Positions 7,616-15,006 of a DNA stretch of 20,913 bases are shown one piece after another. Source of the stretch: an uncultured Lachnospiraceae bacterium (GTDB taxonomy: Bacteria > Bacillota > Clostridia > Lachnospirales > Lachnospiraceae); the NCBI GenBank assembly GCA_910579325.1, contig CAJTTU010000017.1, positions 28,632 through 49,544 on the forward strand, written 5' to 3'. The position numbers and the translations under genes were made by a program. Numbering within the stretch: position 1 is the stretch's first letter; each line of letters begins with the position of its first letter. Below the pieces are notes generated by a model, which saw only the letters and a program-made list of their open reading frames with translations, was not told the origin of the DNA and ran no database searches.

Positions 7616-8719
7616 TTATTTCTCACTTTCCGACGAATTTTCGGCCCCGGCGAATGAGCCGGTCATCCCGCTTTCCAATTCGGCAGCATCCTCAGGCAAA
7701 GCCGCTCCATCCGATTCGGATCCTGAGCCAATCTTGTAATAAGCCCGGACCTTCGCGTCGATCTCAGCCATAATCTCCGGATTGTTTCGCAGGAAAATCT
7801 TCGCGTTCTCCCGGCCCTGGCCGATTTTCTCTTTATTATAAGCGTACCACGCGCCGCTCTTTTCCACGATATCTACCTTCGCGGCCAGATCCAGCACGTC
7901 TCCCTCCCGGGAAATCCCCTTGCCGAACATGATATCAAATTCCGCCTCTTTAAAGGGCGGCGCTATCTTGTTCTTCACAACCTTGATCCGAGTACGGTTA
8001 CCGATGATCTCTCCGCTCTGCTTTAAAGACTCGATCCTTCTCACATCCAGACGGATCGAAGAATAAAACTTCAGAGCCCGACCGCCGGTGGTCGTCTCGG
8101 GATTCCCAAACATCACGCCCACTTTCTCCCGGAGCTGGTTGATAAAGATCACCACGCAGTTGGACTTGCTGATGCAGGCTGTCAGTTTTCTTAACGCCTG
8201 GGACATCAGACGGGCCTGTAACCCCACATGGGAATCCCCCATGTCTCCGTCGATCTCCGCCTTCGGCACAAGGGCCGCCACGGAGTCGATAATTACGATA
8301 TCGATGGCGCCGGAACGCACCATCGTCTCCGCGATCTCCAGAGCCTGTTCTCCGTTATCCGGCTGAGATATGTACAGATTATCCACATCCACGCCGATAT
8401 TCTTCGCGTAAACCGGATCCAGCGCATGCTCTGCGTCGATAAAGCCCGCGATGCCGTCCTTCTTCTGCACCTCCGCCACCATATGCAGCGCCACCGTAGT
8501 CTTACCGCTGGACTCAGGACCGTAAACCTCGATGATCCTGCCCTTCGGCACGCCGCCGAGTCCCAGGGCGATATCCAGACTTAAAGAGCCCGTAGGAATC
8601 GTCTCGATATTCATACGTGCGGCTGAATCGCCCAGTTTCATGACGGACCCCTTACCATACTGCTTTTCAATCTGCGTCAGCGCCGCATCCAAAGCTTTTA
8701 ATTTATCTTCTTTAATCAT
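7616..8719 (-). CDS. recA: Recombinase RecA
   Basis: RecA forms filaments on single-stranded DNA, performs strand exchange in homologous recombination and stimulates LexA self-cleavage in the SOS response. The protein is 367 residues. GPESSGKTT (67-75) is the Walker A motif, IDIVIIDSVAALVPKAE the Walker B region, and FINQLREKVGVMFGNPETTTGGRALKFYSS covers the L2 DNA-binding loop, with GQGRENAKIFL near the C-terminal domain. The acidic, Ser-rich tail is normal. ATG 8719 has TGGAGG 8 nt upstream. The gene has a consensus-type promoter and a LexA box upstream (8823-8873). I see no convincing terminator between recA and rny. Confidence 0.98.
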   Translation of the reverse strand: MIKEDKLKALDAALTQIEKQYGKGSVMKLGDSAARMNIETIPTGSLSLDIALGLGGVPKGRIIEVYGPESSGKTTVALHMVAEVQKKDGIAGFIDAEHALDPVYAKNIGVDVDNLYISQPDNGEQALEIAETMVRSGAIDIVIIDSVAALVPKAEIDGDMGDSHVGLQARLMSQALRKLTACISKSNCVVIFINQLREKVGVMFGNPETTTGGRALKFYSSIRLDVRRIESLKQSGEIIGNRTRIKVVKNKIAPPFKEAEFDIMFGKGISREGDVLDLAAKVDIVEKSGAWYAYNKEKIGQGRENAKIFLRNNPEIMAEIDAKVRAYYKIGSGSESDGAALPEDAAELESGMTGSFAGAENSSESEK

Positions 8720-8822
8720 ATTCTTTCCTCCATTAAAATTCCGCGGCTCCCCTGCCGGGGCTTGTTTACGCCGTTGCTGCTTTCCATAAATTATTCAGAG
8801 CAGCCATGTGGCCGTTCGTTTG

Positions 8823-8836
8823 CAAACACCTGTTCG
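8823..8836 (-). promoter_or_regulatory. recA: LexA/DinR SOS box for recA
   Basis: CGAACAGGTGTTTG on the minus strand matches the Gram-positive SOS consensus CGAACRNRYGTTYC at 13 of 14 positions. It starts 8 nt after the -10 hexamer, so bound LexA would cover the start of transcription. Confidence 0.85.
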
Positions 8837-8844
8837 ATGTACAC

Positions 8845-8873
8845 ATATTAATATACTTTTGTAAAAATGTCAA
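8845..8873 (-). promoter_or_regulatory. recA: Sigma-A promoter for recA
   Basis: TTGACA (8868-8873) and TAATAT (8845-8850) are separated by 17 nt on the minus strand. Transcription would start near 8838, giving a leader of about 120 nt. The LexA box directly follows. Confidence 0.85.
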
Positions 8874-9143
8874 CAAAAAATCCAAAAAGGATCACATAAA
8901 AGAGGGAAAAAACAGAAACTACGGAAAAATACCGAAATGAATCGTTCTCACAGAATATCCGGACCTGGAATGCATTCATCATATCACAAAATATGGAAAT
9001 ACACAAACGAAATCTTTCGACAAGATTCCCTAATATATCCCCATTTCAAAATGTTTCTCCATTTCAAAACGCATGTTCGAAGTCTCTTACACCTCTGCTT
9101 TTCCGACTGAAAAAACAGACGCGAAAGAGACTCCGAACCCATG
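8874..9143. other. Intergenic region between DUF5722 gene and recA promoter
   Basis: With the recA leader, the gene-free stretch runs from 8720 to 9143. Apart from the recA promoter and SOS box it holds a long inverted repeat at 9075-9138 and an 11-bp direct repeat CCATTTCAAAA at 9041-9051 and 9059-9069 (period 18). The rest is AT-rich with only short, unconvincing reading frames. Confidence 0.6.
9075..9138 (-). terminator. Long inverted repeat, probable terminator of DUF5722 gene
   Basis: GTTCGGAGTCTCTT (9125-9138, minus sense) pairs with AAGAGACTTCGAAC (9075-9088) over 14 positions with one G-U, and a short TCTG/CAGA stem can form inside the loop. It begins 5 nt after the stop codon. The downstream sequence ATGCGTTTTG has only a weak T-run, so termination strength is uncertain. 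Confidence 0.55.
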
Positions 9144-11459
9144 TCAGAATCCCGCTTTCGTCGTCAGCGCCCGCCAGCTCGCGCCCCCGATAATATCCAG
9201 AGCGAAATCGGTGCTGGAGGCATTTTTGTCCATATTCTGATAGACGCTCCAGGAACGTTTCTGGCCGCCTGAACTGTTGCGCAGACCAAAATAAAGCCCT
9301 TCTCCCATTTCCGCAGAAGCATCCGTATGGCGGTGAATAATCAGGCTGTCCACCATATCGTTGGCTTCGGCCAGATAATAGGCATAGGCAATCGCCGCCG
9401 CCTGCGTCTCCTCTCCGGCGCCGGAAGAAAAACCATTTTCAGAGAGAATAAACTTATGTTCCTCTCCATATGTATCAGCCACATAATCGGTAAGCAGTTT
9501 CAGGTTCATAATCGTGATCATTTTACTGTCCAGAGAATCGATCACCCGTGCGGTGGTATTCCAGAACCTGGTGTTGGTAAGCGGTTCCGAGTAGGCATGA
9601 TAGGCTACCCACCATTCAATATCCCCATGCTCAGCCGTCTCTTTCGCAAAGGCATCCAGTACTTCCCGGCTGGTATAAGCGCCGCTCCGGGTAAAATTCC
9701 AGCAGTGATCCAGAGAAATCAGACAGTGACTGTTGCTGTAAACGCTTCGGGTACAGTTATAAAGCACCCGGAAGGACTCGGCATAATTCGCGATATACTC
9801 GTCAAAGGAAAGTCCGCCGCAGTAATTCCATCTCGTATAATTTCCCACTTCATTGCCTAAAATCCAGTTATACACCCTGAATTCATCATTGGAATAATGT
9901 TCCGCCAGAAAGGTAAACATGGCGGCCAGTTTTTCCCTGGCATCAGGATCTGCCATATTCAATCCGTAATAGGAATGTCCGGATACCCGGCCTTTGGGAT
10001 AAATCAAATCGGCCGACGCTCCCGTATACCGCATCAGCAGCACCGCCGTGGTATTGATGCCCGCGCTGCCCAGCTGCCTGATATCCCTGTCCAGTTCCCA
10101 GATATAATTCCCGTTAAAATAGTAAGTTTTTCCATTATAATTATATGGATAACTGCTTCCGCCCGCCAGTTTGTCCAGCAGCACGTTCACCACACTGTGA
10201 TTAACCCCCAGCTCTCTCGCCTCTCCCAGCCGGCGTGGATCCACCTGCAGGCCCTTTTTGGAGGGCTGTTTCGGATAAGCAAAGGTACGGCTGGCCACCC
10301 TTTCCGGATTAGTAATATAGCTTGACGAGGTCAGACAGGTTTCCGCATCCGCGCATACACTGATGGCCCGAAACTCATCCAGCATATATTCCCGTCGAAA
10401 TGGCGCCGTGATCCGAACGCAGCCGCTGCCGTAGCAGGCGCCCAGACATTCCCCTTCAATGCCGTTACCGCCGCTTTCAAACAGGGCGTAAACACAGGGC
10501 GTCTCTTTGTCCGTTTCCAGTTCGGCCACCATCGTTTCCCCGTCAACCTTGCAGGATCGCAGAACAGGAGCCGTAAAATCGGAATTCTCCGCCCCGGGAG
10601 TTACCGGAACGGTCCGACCGTCCTCATATTCTATGGTGATCCGTGAAAAGTCATCATTTGGCCTCACCGAGGAAATCGGCGTAAAAACTATTTTTTCCCC
10701 ATAGCTGCCATATTCTGAAGATATCTGTATCAGCGAATGCCTGCAGGCTTTTTCACCGGTGAGAAAAAGCTCTCCATGAACCAGCTTTTCCATATGGTTT
10801 TCAAACACCGCGAAAGCCGCGTACTGTTCGTGATCGATGAAATCTCCTTCATAAACGGCAGGGCCGACAATCCGGTATCCTGTAAAACGGACCATGGGAA
10901 TATTCCCTGCCGGTCCTTCACCAAATATGGAATGAACCGTAACGGCCACATCCATCTTTCCTTCTTCGCCAGAAAAAGTATACTCGTCCGATGCCAGAGC
11001 CCGGGCAAAACCATCCGAGAAAACGGCGCTCACTACCATGTTCTCCTGCCTTAAATCTTCCTTTTCATAATGCAGGGCATTATAGAACACCGTATAGTGA
11101 TCAAAGGGAACCGGCGTAATCTCCAGCTCTGTGTGAAGCAGACCCCATCTCAGCGTCACCGAAACGACAGTATCCTCCAGTGCGTCCCGGTCTTTGGAAA
11201 ATTCCGAAATTTCATAAACACGTCCCGAAAGAGTATAAGCGGACAGCTGAATCTGCCGATCCGAAATGCTTTCATATTCATGAATCACGCCGTGATATAC
11301 GGCAGTCAGCTTCACAGGCACAAACAGAACAAAAAGAAGCGCCGTCAGACACAAAATTCCCACGGCAGCCAGAAGTCCCGGAGAGCGCTTTATGGCGAGC
11401 CATCGTTCTCTTTGATGCTGCTTTATCATATTCTCCCGTTCCAGATTCTTTTTTGGCAT
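9144..11459 (-). CDS. Membrane-anchored DUF5722 glycoside-hydrolase-like protein
   Basis: This is a 771-residue protein with a basic N-terminus and one hydrophobic segment (about 28-48), then an extracellular beta-rich region (about 50-385) and a C-terminal domain (about 395-765) that resembles DUF5722, a TIM-barrel glycosidase-like family. In it, WILGNEVGNY (Glu537) and FILSENGFSS (Glu674) sit where clan GH-A enzymes have the acid/base (after Asn) and nucleophile, and WWVAYHAYSEPL and LISLDHCW fit barrel strands. A polysaccharide-degrading or cell-surface role is inferred; no substrate is evident. The frame extends 6 codons upstream to a TTG, but AAGGGAGGGG (11463-11472) lies 3 nt before ATG 11459 and the extension overlaps it, so I choose ATG 11459. 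It has an extended -10 promoter and stands alone as a unit. Confidence 0.78.
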   Translation of the reverse strand: MPKKNLERENMIKQHQRERWLAIKRSPGLLAAVGILCLTALLFVLFVPVKLTAVYHGVIHEYESISDRQIQLSAYTLSGRVYEISEFSKDRDALEDTVVSVTLRWGLLHTELEITPVPFDHYTVFYNALHYEKEDLRQENMVVSAVFSDGFARALASDEYTFSGEEGKMDVAVTVHSIFGEGPAGNIPMVRFTGYRIVGPAVYEGDFIDHEQYAAFAVFENHMEKLVHGELFLTGEKACRHSLIQISSEYGSYGEKIVFTPISSVRPNDDFSRITIEYEDGRTVPVTPGAENSDFTAPVLRSCKVDGETMVAELETDKETPCVYALFESGGNGIEGECLGACYGSGCVRITAPFRREYMLDEFRAISVCADAETCLTSSSYITNPERVASRTFAYPKQPSKKGLQVDPRRLGEARELGVNHSVVNVLLDKLAGGSSYPYNYNGKTYYFNGNYIWELDRDIRQLGSAGINTTAVLLMRYTGASADLIYPKGRVSGHSYYGLNMADPDAREKLAAMFTFLAEHYSNDEFRVYNWILGNEVGNYTRWNYCGGLSFDEYIANYAESFRVLYNCTRSVYSNSHCLISLDHCWNFTRSGAYTSREVLDAFAKETAEHGDIEWWVAYHAYSEPLTNTRFWNTTARVIDSLDSKMITIMNLKLLTDYVADTYGEEHKFILSENGFSSGAGEETQAAAIAYAYYLAEANDMVDSLIIHRHTDASAEMGEGLYFGLRNSSGGQKRSWSVYQNMDKNASSTDFALDIIGGASWRALTTKAGF

Positions 11460-11462
11460 AAG

Positions 11463-11472
11463 CCCCTCCCTT
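11463..11472 (-). promoter_or_regulatory. Ribosome binding site deciding DUF5722 gene start
   Basis: AAGGGAGGGG in the minus sense ends 3 nt before ATG 11459. An upstream in-frame TTG at 11477 would put this site inside the coding region. Confidence 0.7.
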
Positions 11473-11492
11473 AACAAGTCTCACGGAATAGC

Positions 11493-11501
11493 ATTATACC
11501 A
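11493..11501 (-). promoter_or_regulatory. Extended -10 promoter for DUF5722 gene
   Basis: TGGTATAAT on the minus strand combines an extended -10 TGn with a perfect TATAAT. No good -35 is present at the expected distance. The start near 11486 lies about 27 nt before the chosen ATG. Confidence 0.6.
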
Positions 11502-11564
11502 CAGTTTCGGGAAATTTTGCATTTTTTTTACGAATTTTTGAAATTATCCTGCAAGTCCGCCAGT

Positions 11565-12377
11565 TTATCCAGCGCCAATCATCTCCATCGCCGCAATCAT
11601 CCGCAGTTTTTCCGGTTCAATCATATCTCTTCCATAAACGTCAATAAAACGATCTGTGTACGCAGCTGTCCCAAGATTATAATGCAGCGTCCAGATCCCC
11701 CATAAAACATCGATGTGCCTGTCTCCGATCCCGCCGCAGCCAAGATCAATATATCCCGAAAATTTCCAGTTATTCAAAATGATATTGGGCAGACAGTAAT
11801 CGCCATGAAGGAGTACTTCCTTTTTTAACAATGGCAGCCCCTCTTCTGCCACACGTTTCGCCTCTGAAAAAGAATCAAATTCCCACATCCCTCTGAACAG
11901 ATCCGGCTCATAACTGCTCTTATCAAAACCTCCCTTTACCGTCTCCACATATGTCATAATCCTGTCCTGTACAGGACAGTTTTTCCCATCCATCTCATGC
12001 AGTTCCCGCAGTAACGAGGCTGTGACGTCACAAAGCTGCCTCGGTTCTGACAGATATGCCGAATCAGTACAGTCTTCTCCTTGAATTTTCCTGCTTAACA
12101 GATAATCTTTTCCATGCGCCGAACCATAATACAACACTTCTTCCGATAACTTCAACGAACACATATACGCGGTCATCAACGCTTCTGTTTTCAATGTTCC
12201 CGCGGCCGCTTCTTTCAGGAAATAGCCTTCATCCCTGTCGATCAAAAACACTCTGGCCTGGGGCGAGCAGCTACTGTCGTAAAGCATCGAATCCTTCATA
12301 TAGCCTGCCACCGCCTCAGGGTATGTCTCAATATTCAGCTTTATTGGCGTACGTTTCATACTTCCACTCACTTCCAT
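11565..12377 (-). CDS. Aminoglycoside 3'-phosphotransferase (APH(3'))-like kinase
   Basis: This 270-residue protein has the protein-kinase-like fold of aminoglycoside phosphotransferases, which transfer the ATP gamma-phosphate to a drug hydroxyl. FLKEA has the likely ATP-binding Lys55. LLHGDYCLPNIIL contains the catalytic Asp193 and Asn198 (HGDxxxxN), and GYIDLGCGGIGDRHID the metal-binding Asp211. The spacing and the DLG-x-x-G-x-x-D-R stretch are closer to APH(3') enzymes than to choline/homoserine kinases. The C-terminus is of normal length. Two starts are possible, ATG 12377 (AAGG just upstream) and ATG 12359; neither ribosome site is strong. It follows the EamA gene by 42 bp. Whether it confers resistance cannot be inferred; many chromosomal relatives have unknown substrates. 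Confidence 0.78.
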   Translation of the reverse strand: MEVSGSMKRTPIKLNIETYPEAVAGYMKDSMLYDSSCSPQARVFLIDRDEGYFLKEAAAGTLKTEALMTAYMCSLKLSEEVLYYGSAHGKDYLLSRKIQGEDCTDSAYLSEPRQLCDVTASLLRELHEMDGKNCPVQDRIMTYVETVKGGFDKSSYEPDLFRGMWEFDSFSEAKRVAEEGLPLLKKEVLLHGDYCLPNIILNNWKFSGYIDLGCGGIGDRHIDVLWGIWTLHYNLGTAAYTDRFIDVYGRDMIEPEKLRMIAAMEMIGAG

Positions 12378-12419
12378 AAACCTTCGGCAAGCTTTTTTAT
12401 TTGCCGCAATCCTGATAGA

Positions 12420-12833
12420 CTATATCACCATAATCAGCGTCCCCGCGCCGATCAGCAGACACCCGATCAATGCTTTCGCGGTAAATTCTTCATGGAGAAT
12501 GACAAAAGCCAGGATCAGCGTAATCACCACACTGAGCTTATCGATCGGCACTACCTTTGAGGCTTCTCCCATCTGCAGCGCCCGGTAATAACAAAGCCAT
12601 GAAGCGCCGGTAGCCAGCCCGGAAAGAATCAGGAATATCCAGCTTTTTCTGCTGATCTGCGCGATCCCGCCCTGGGCGTCTGTCAGAAATACCATTCCCC
12701 AGGACATGACAACGACTACCACCGTCCGTATCGCCGTGGCCAGGTTCGAGTTTACGCCCTCGATACCGATTTTGGCTAAAATAGAAGTAAACGCCGCGAA
12801 AAGCGCGGACAGTATCGCAAATATAAACCACAT
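12420..12833 (-). CDS. Half-size EamA-family transporter
   Basis: This 137-residue membrane protein corresponds to one EamA (DMT superfamily) repeat; most members have two. Five hydrophobic helices are visible (about 1-22, 34-53, 62-85, 95-113 and 119-137), with LSALFAAFTSILAKIGIEGV in the first and SWLCYYRALQMGEAS-x-VVPIDKLS, typical of EamA, before the fourth. Single-repeat members are expected to work as dimers; substrate is unknown (small metabolites). The frame opens earlier at 12860, but GGGAGGGA (12841-12848) lies 7 nt before ATG 12833 and family members start with MW-hydrophobic, so I use 12833. Confidence 0.82.
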   Translation of the reverse strand: MWFIFAILSALFAAFTSILAKIGIEGVNSNLATAIRTVVVVVMSWGMVFLTDAQGGIAQISRKSWIFLILSGLATGASWLCYYRALQMGEASKVVPIDKLSVVITLILAFVILHEEFTAKALIGCLLIGAGTLIMVI

Positions 12834-12840
12834 ATACGAG

Positions 12841-12848
12841 TCCCTCCC
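12841..12848 (-). promoter_or_regulatory. Ribosome binding site deciding EamA gene start
   Basis: GGGAGGGA in the minus sense, 7 nt before ATG 12833, supports the shorter start over the in-frame ATG at 12860. Confidence 0.7.
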
Positions 12849-12989
12849 TGCCAGATTCATGTACTCTCAAAGTCTCACTGTGCCTGATTTTGTGACATGA
12901 TTTTTTGTCAAACGCAAAAGCAGGTGCCGAAAGATTCCGGGAATATATATTATAGTCCGTTTCCTGCTTCCAAACATATTCAAAGCATT

Positions 12990-13598
12990 TTACCCCTTCA
13001 GGGAAGCGCTGCTACGGGAATATTCTTTTTCTATGTAACAATGTTCCTTTTCATATAACAGCTCATCCCCGCTAAAATCCAATTCAATAATATAGGGCAT
13101 CCAATCGATTATGCGCCGAAAATCTTTACATCCAAAATCCGGATGATAAAAATTTAAAATCGTGCTGAGCGCTGTTCCATGGGTGGCTATTACAACCTTT
13201 TTACCGCTGTTTTTTTCCAAAATCTCCGTAAGCGCCTCCATATTTCTTTTTTGCACCGTATGAATCGATTCGCCATTTTCCTCACAATAATCATGATCCG
13301 CCCAGCGCTTTTCAAACATGCCATGCTGATTGCCATGAATGCCGGATTCCCGTTCACGCAGTCTCTCGTCGGTGATAATTTCCTTTCCATAAAAAACTGC
13401 CGTATCTGCAATCGTATCATAGCTTCTCTTATAGGGGCTGCTGTAAAATACGTCTATCTCTTTATCTCTCAGGAAATCCAGTACGATTCTGGTATCTTCT
13501 CTGCCCTCAGCGGTTAAAGGTCTGGTTCTGTCGTCCTTCCATGCAAAGTCCGGCTGCGCATGACGTACAAAATATATTTTTGTTAATTCTGCTGGCAA
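12990..13598 (-). CDS. Histidine phosphatase (phosphoglycerate mutase-like) family protein
   Basis: This 202-residue cytoplasmic protein belongs to the histidine phosphatase superfamily, which dephosphorylates small phosphorylated metabolites through a phosphohistidine intermediate. IYFVRHAQPDF has the RH motif with nucleophile His13; SSPYKRSYDTI supplies the phosphate-binding Arg58, LRERESG the likely acid Glu82, and VVIATHGTAL the second catalytic His140. The start is TTG 13598 with AGGAGG 8 nt upstream. It has its own promoter about 140 nt upstream. The substrate is not predictable; the next genes are EamA and APH-like after a 156-bp gap. Confidence 0.88.
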   Translation of the reverse strand: MPAELTKIYFVRHAQPDFAWKDDRTRPLTAEGREDTRIVLDFLRDKEIDVFYSSPYKRSYDTIADTAVFYGKEIITDERLRERESGIHGNQHGMFEKRWADHDYCEENGESIHTVQKRNMEALTEILEKNSGKKVVIATHGTALSTILNFYHPDFGCKDFRRIIDWMPYIIELDFSGDELLYEKEHCYIEKEYSRSSASLKG

Positions 13599-13606
13599 TA
13601 TGATGT

Positions 13607-13612
13607 CCTCCT
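13607..13612 (-). promoter_or_regulatory. Ribosome binding site for TTG start of histidine phosphatase
   Basis: A perfect AGGAGG in the minus sense lies 8 nt before TTG 13598. The next in-frame ATG lies well inside the conserved domain, so the TTG is the start. Confidence 0.75.
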
Positions 13613-13740
13613 GCTATCAATCAAGTCCGTTGGGTTGTTATTTTGATCAGCTTATCCAAATAGATGTCATTCTTAATTTTCATTTTCTATTTCTTTTCAG
13701 TAAAAATTTTTTGCAGGTTAACACAAAATTTCTCAAAAGC

Positions 13741-13769
13741 ATTATACTCCGTCCAGACAGATTTTACAA
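13741..13769 (-). promoter_or_regulatory. Sigma-A promoter for histidine phosphatase gene
   Basis: TTGTAA (13764-13769) and TATAAT (13741-13746) are separated by 17 nt on the minus strand. The transcript would start near 13735. Confidence 0.75.
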
Positions 13770-13842
13770 TTCTCTGTGAATATTTCTTCGTATTTTTTTA
13801 AAATTAATAAGGTTTTTTCAATTTTTTTAAAATTGGGCATAT

Positions 13843-13870
13843 CAAAAATGGAGGAGATTTCTCTCCTCCA
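13843..13870 (-). terminator. Bidirectional-type terminator after hylA
   Basis: A perfect 9-bp stem, TGGAGGAGA with TCTCCTCCA (13849-13857 and 13862-13870), has a 4-nt loop. In the minus direction it is followed by ATTTTTG, in the plus direction by CTTTTTCC. It lies about 85 nt after the hylA stop and probably ends the formate dehydrogenase transcript. Confidence 0.75.
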
Positions 13871-13955
13871 CTTTTTCCGCTCAATGGCCCGGATTATTTC
13901 CGCAGCCTTTTGCATTCATGTTCCTTCAAGCTGTTATTTTAAATTATTCCGCGCC

Positions 13956-14867
13956 TTATTCCGCGTCCAGCTGCTCCATCAGAGCCTCTCTTGCGCGCTC
14001 GATATCCTTAGCTTCCAGAATAGCGATCTGGCCGGGCTTCTGTACATCGTAGAACTCGAAGCGGCCCTTGTTGCACAGACGTCCCTTGTTCTCGGACTCG
14101 GGATCGGCCACAACGTCCACGATCTTGTTGTCCTTCATCAGCAGTACACGCTTGCAGCCCTTCTTGCAGTTGTAGCAGGTGGACTCGATTCTCTGTACTT
14201 CCCAAGGACGGTATTCGCAGCGGTTCTTCGGCCTTAACGCGCCTACCGGGCAGGCCTGGATACAGTTGCCGCAGAACTCGCATTCCATGTTGTTGATCCA
14301 CAGATCCTGGAACGGAGCGGCGGAAACCTTGGAATTAAAGCCTCTCTTTGACAGGGCAATCGCGCTGCGTCCTACCAGATGCTCGCAGGTGTTCACACAT
14401 CTGTGGCAAAGGATACACAGGTTCGGATTGTATGTAAAGTAAGGGTTGGAATCATCGATGGGCTTCTCAACAAACTCGTTGGGATAAGATGTTTCCTTTA
14501 CGCCGTACTCATAGCAAAGATTCTGGAACTCGCAGTCGCCGTTGCCGGGACATGCGAAGCAGTGATTGGGATGGTTGGAGAGCAGCAGATCCAGAACGCC
14601 TCTTCTGGCTTTGATAACTCTCTCGCTCTTCGTGAGGATCTCATACCCTTCCGCAATGGGGAAAGAGCATGCGGTCACAAGCTTGGGCATACCGACGATC
14701 TCAACCATACACATTCTGCATGATGCTTCCGGCGTCATAAATTTCAGATAACACAGGGTGGGGATTTTCACTCCCACGCTCTTTGCTGCTTCCAAGATGG
14801 TAGTACCGGCATTTACCTGATACTTTTTGCCATCGAACATTACACGGATTTTATTAACCTGACTCAA
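13956..14867 (-). CDS. hylA: Iron-sulfur subunit of formate dehydrogenase complex (HylA/NuoG-N-terminal-like)
   Basis: This 303-residue electron-transfer protein has five Fe-S binding regions in the order used by NuoG and FdhF. They are a 2Fe-2S ferredoxin domain (Cys39, 50, 53, 67), a His-Cys3 4Fe-4S site (His99, Cys103, 106, 112), two classical 4Fe-4S motifs (Cys151, 154, 157, 161 and Cys196, 199, 202, 206) and a four-Cys motif like the first cluster of molybdopterin oxidoreductases (Cys231, 234, 238, 265). It then stops after about 35 more residues, with no molybdopterin or H-cluster domain. It is clearly paralogous to the first 265 residues of FdhF. The start is TTG 14867, 7 nt after AGGAGGAGG; the frame is open farther upstream, but that stretch is non-conserved leader. 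By analogy to HylA of Gottschalkia acidurici it would relay electrons between FdhF and HylB. It is the last gene of the locus. Confidence 0.83.
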   Translation of the reverse strand: MSQVNKIRVMFDGKKYQVNAGTTILEAAKSVGVKIPTLCYLKFMTPEASCRMCMVEIVGMPKLVTACSFPIAEGYEILTKSERVIKARRGVLDLLLSNHPNHCFACPGNGDCEFQNLCYEYGVKETSYPNEFVEKPIDDSNPYFTYNPNLCILCHRCVNTCEHLVGRSAIALSKRGFNSKVSAAPFQDLWINNMECEFCGNCIQACPVGALRPKNRCEYRPWEVQRIESTCYNCKKGCKRVLLMKDNKIVDVVADPESENKGRLCNKGRFEFYDVQKPGQIAILEAKDIERAREALMEQLDAE

Positions 14868-14874
14868 TGTAGTA

Positions 14875-14883
14875 CCTCCTCCT
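14875..14883 (-). promoter_or_regulatory. hylA: Ribosome binding site deciding the TTG start of hylA
   Basis: AGGAGGAGG in the minus sense lies 7 nt before TTG 14867. The next residues, SQVNKIRVMFDGK, begin the ferredoxin fold, while the upstream in-frame extension to 14921 is rich in Gly/Arg and matches nothing. Confidence 0.75.
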
Positions 14884-15006
14884 GTACGAATTTTAATTTC
14901 GCAGCCGTCCCGTCGGTCCACAGTCCGATTTCATACGGCCTTTTGCATCCGTCAGTCAAACTGTGGTACCCGGGGACTTTTGCCAATTCTATATTTATGA
15001 AAATGA

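Larger units (their letters stand above)
13599..13955. other. Intergenic region between histidine phosphatase gene and hylA
   Basis: This 357-bp AT-rich gap holds, in minus-strand order, the hylA terminator hairpin (13849-13870), the promoter TTGTAA-17-TATAAT (13741-13769) and a leader of about 137 nt before the histidine phosphatase. A 20-codon frame in the leader (13621-13683) has no ribosome site and I do not call it a gene. Confidence 0.65.

Noticed and set aside
12949..12954. TATAAT upstream of the EamA gene as promoter
   Set aside because: A good -10 but no acceptable -35 or TGn extension; the nearby TTGACA at 12906-12911 has no matching -10.
13621..13683. 20-codon minus-strand frame in the leader of the histidine phosphatase gene
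   Set aside because: No ribosome binding site upstream and no recognisable sequence; most likely chance in an AT-rich leader.
14918..14966. CCACAGT/ACTGTGG inverted repeat in the hylB-hylA gap as terminator or operator
   Set aside because: Only 7 bp with a 35-nt loop and no T-tract; too weak to call.
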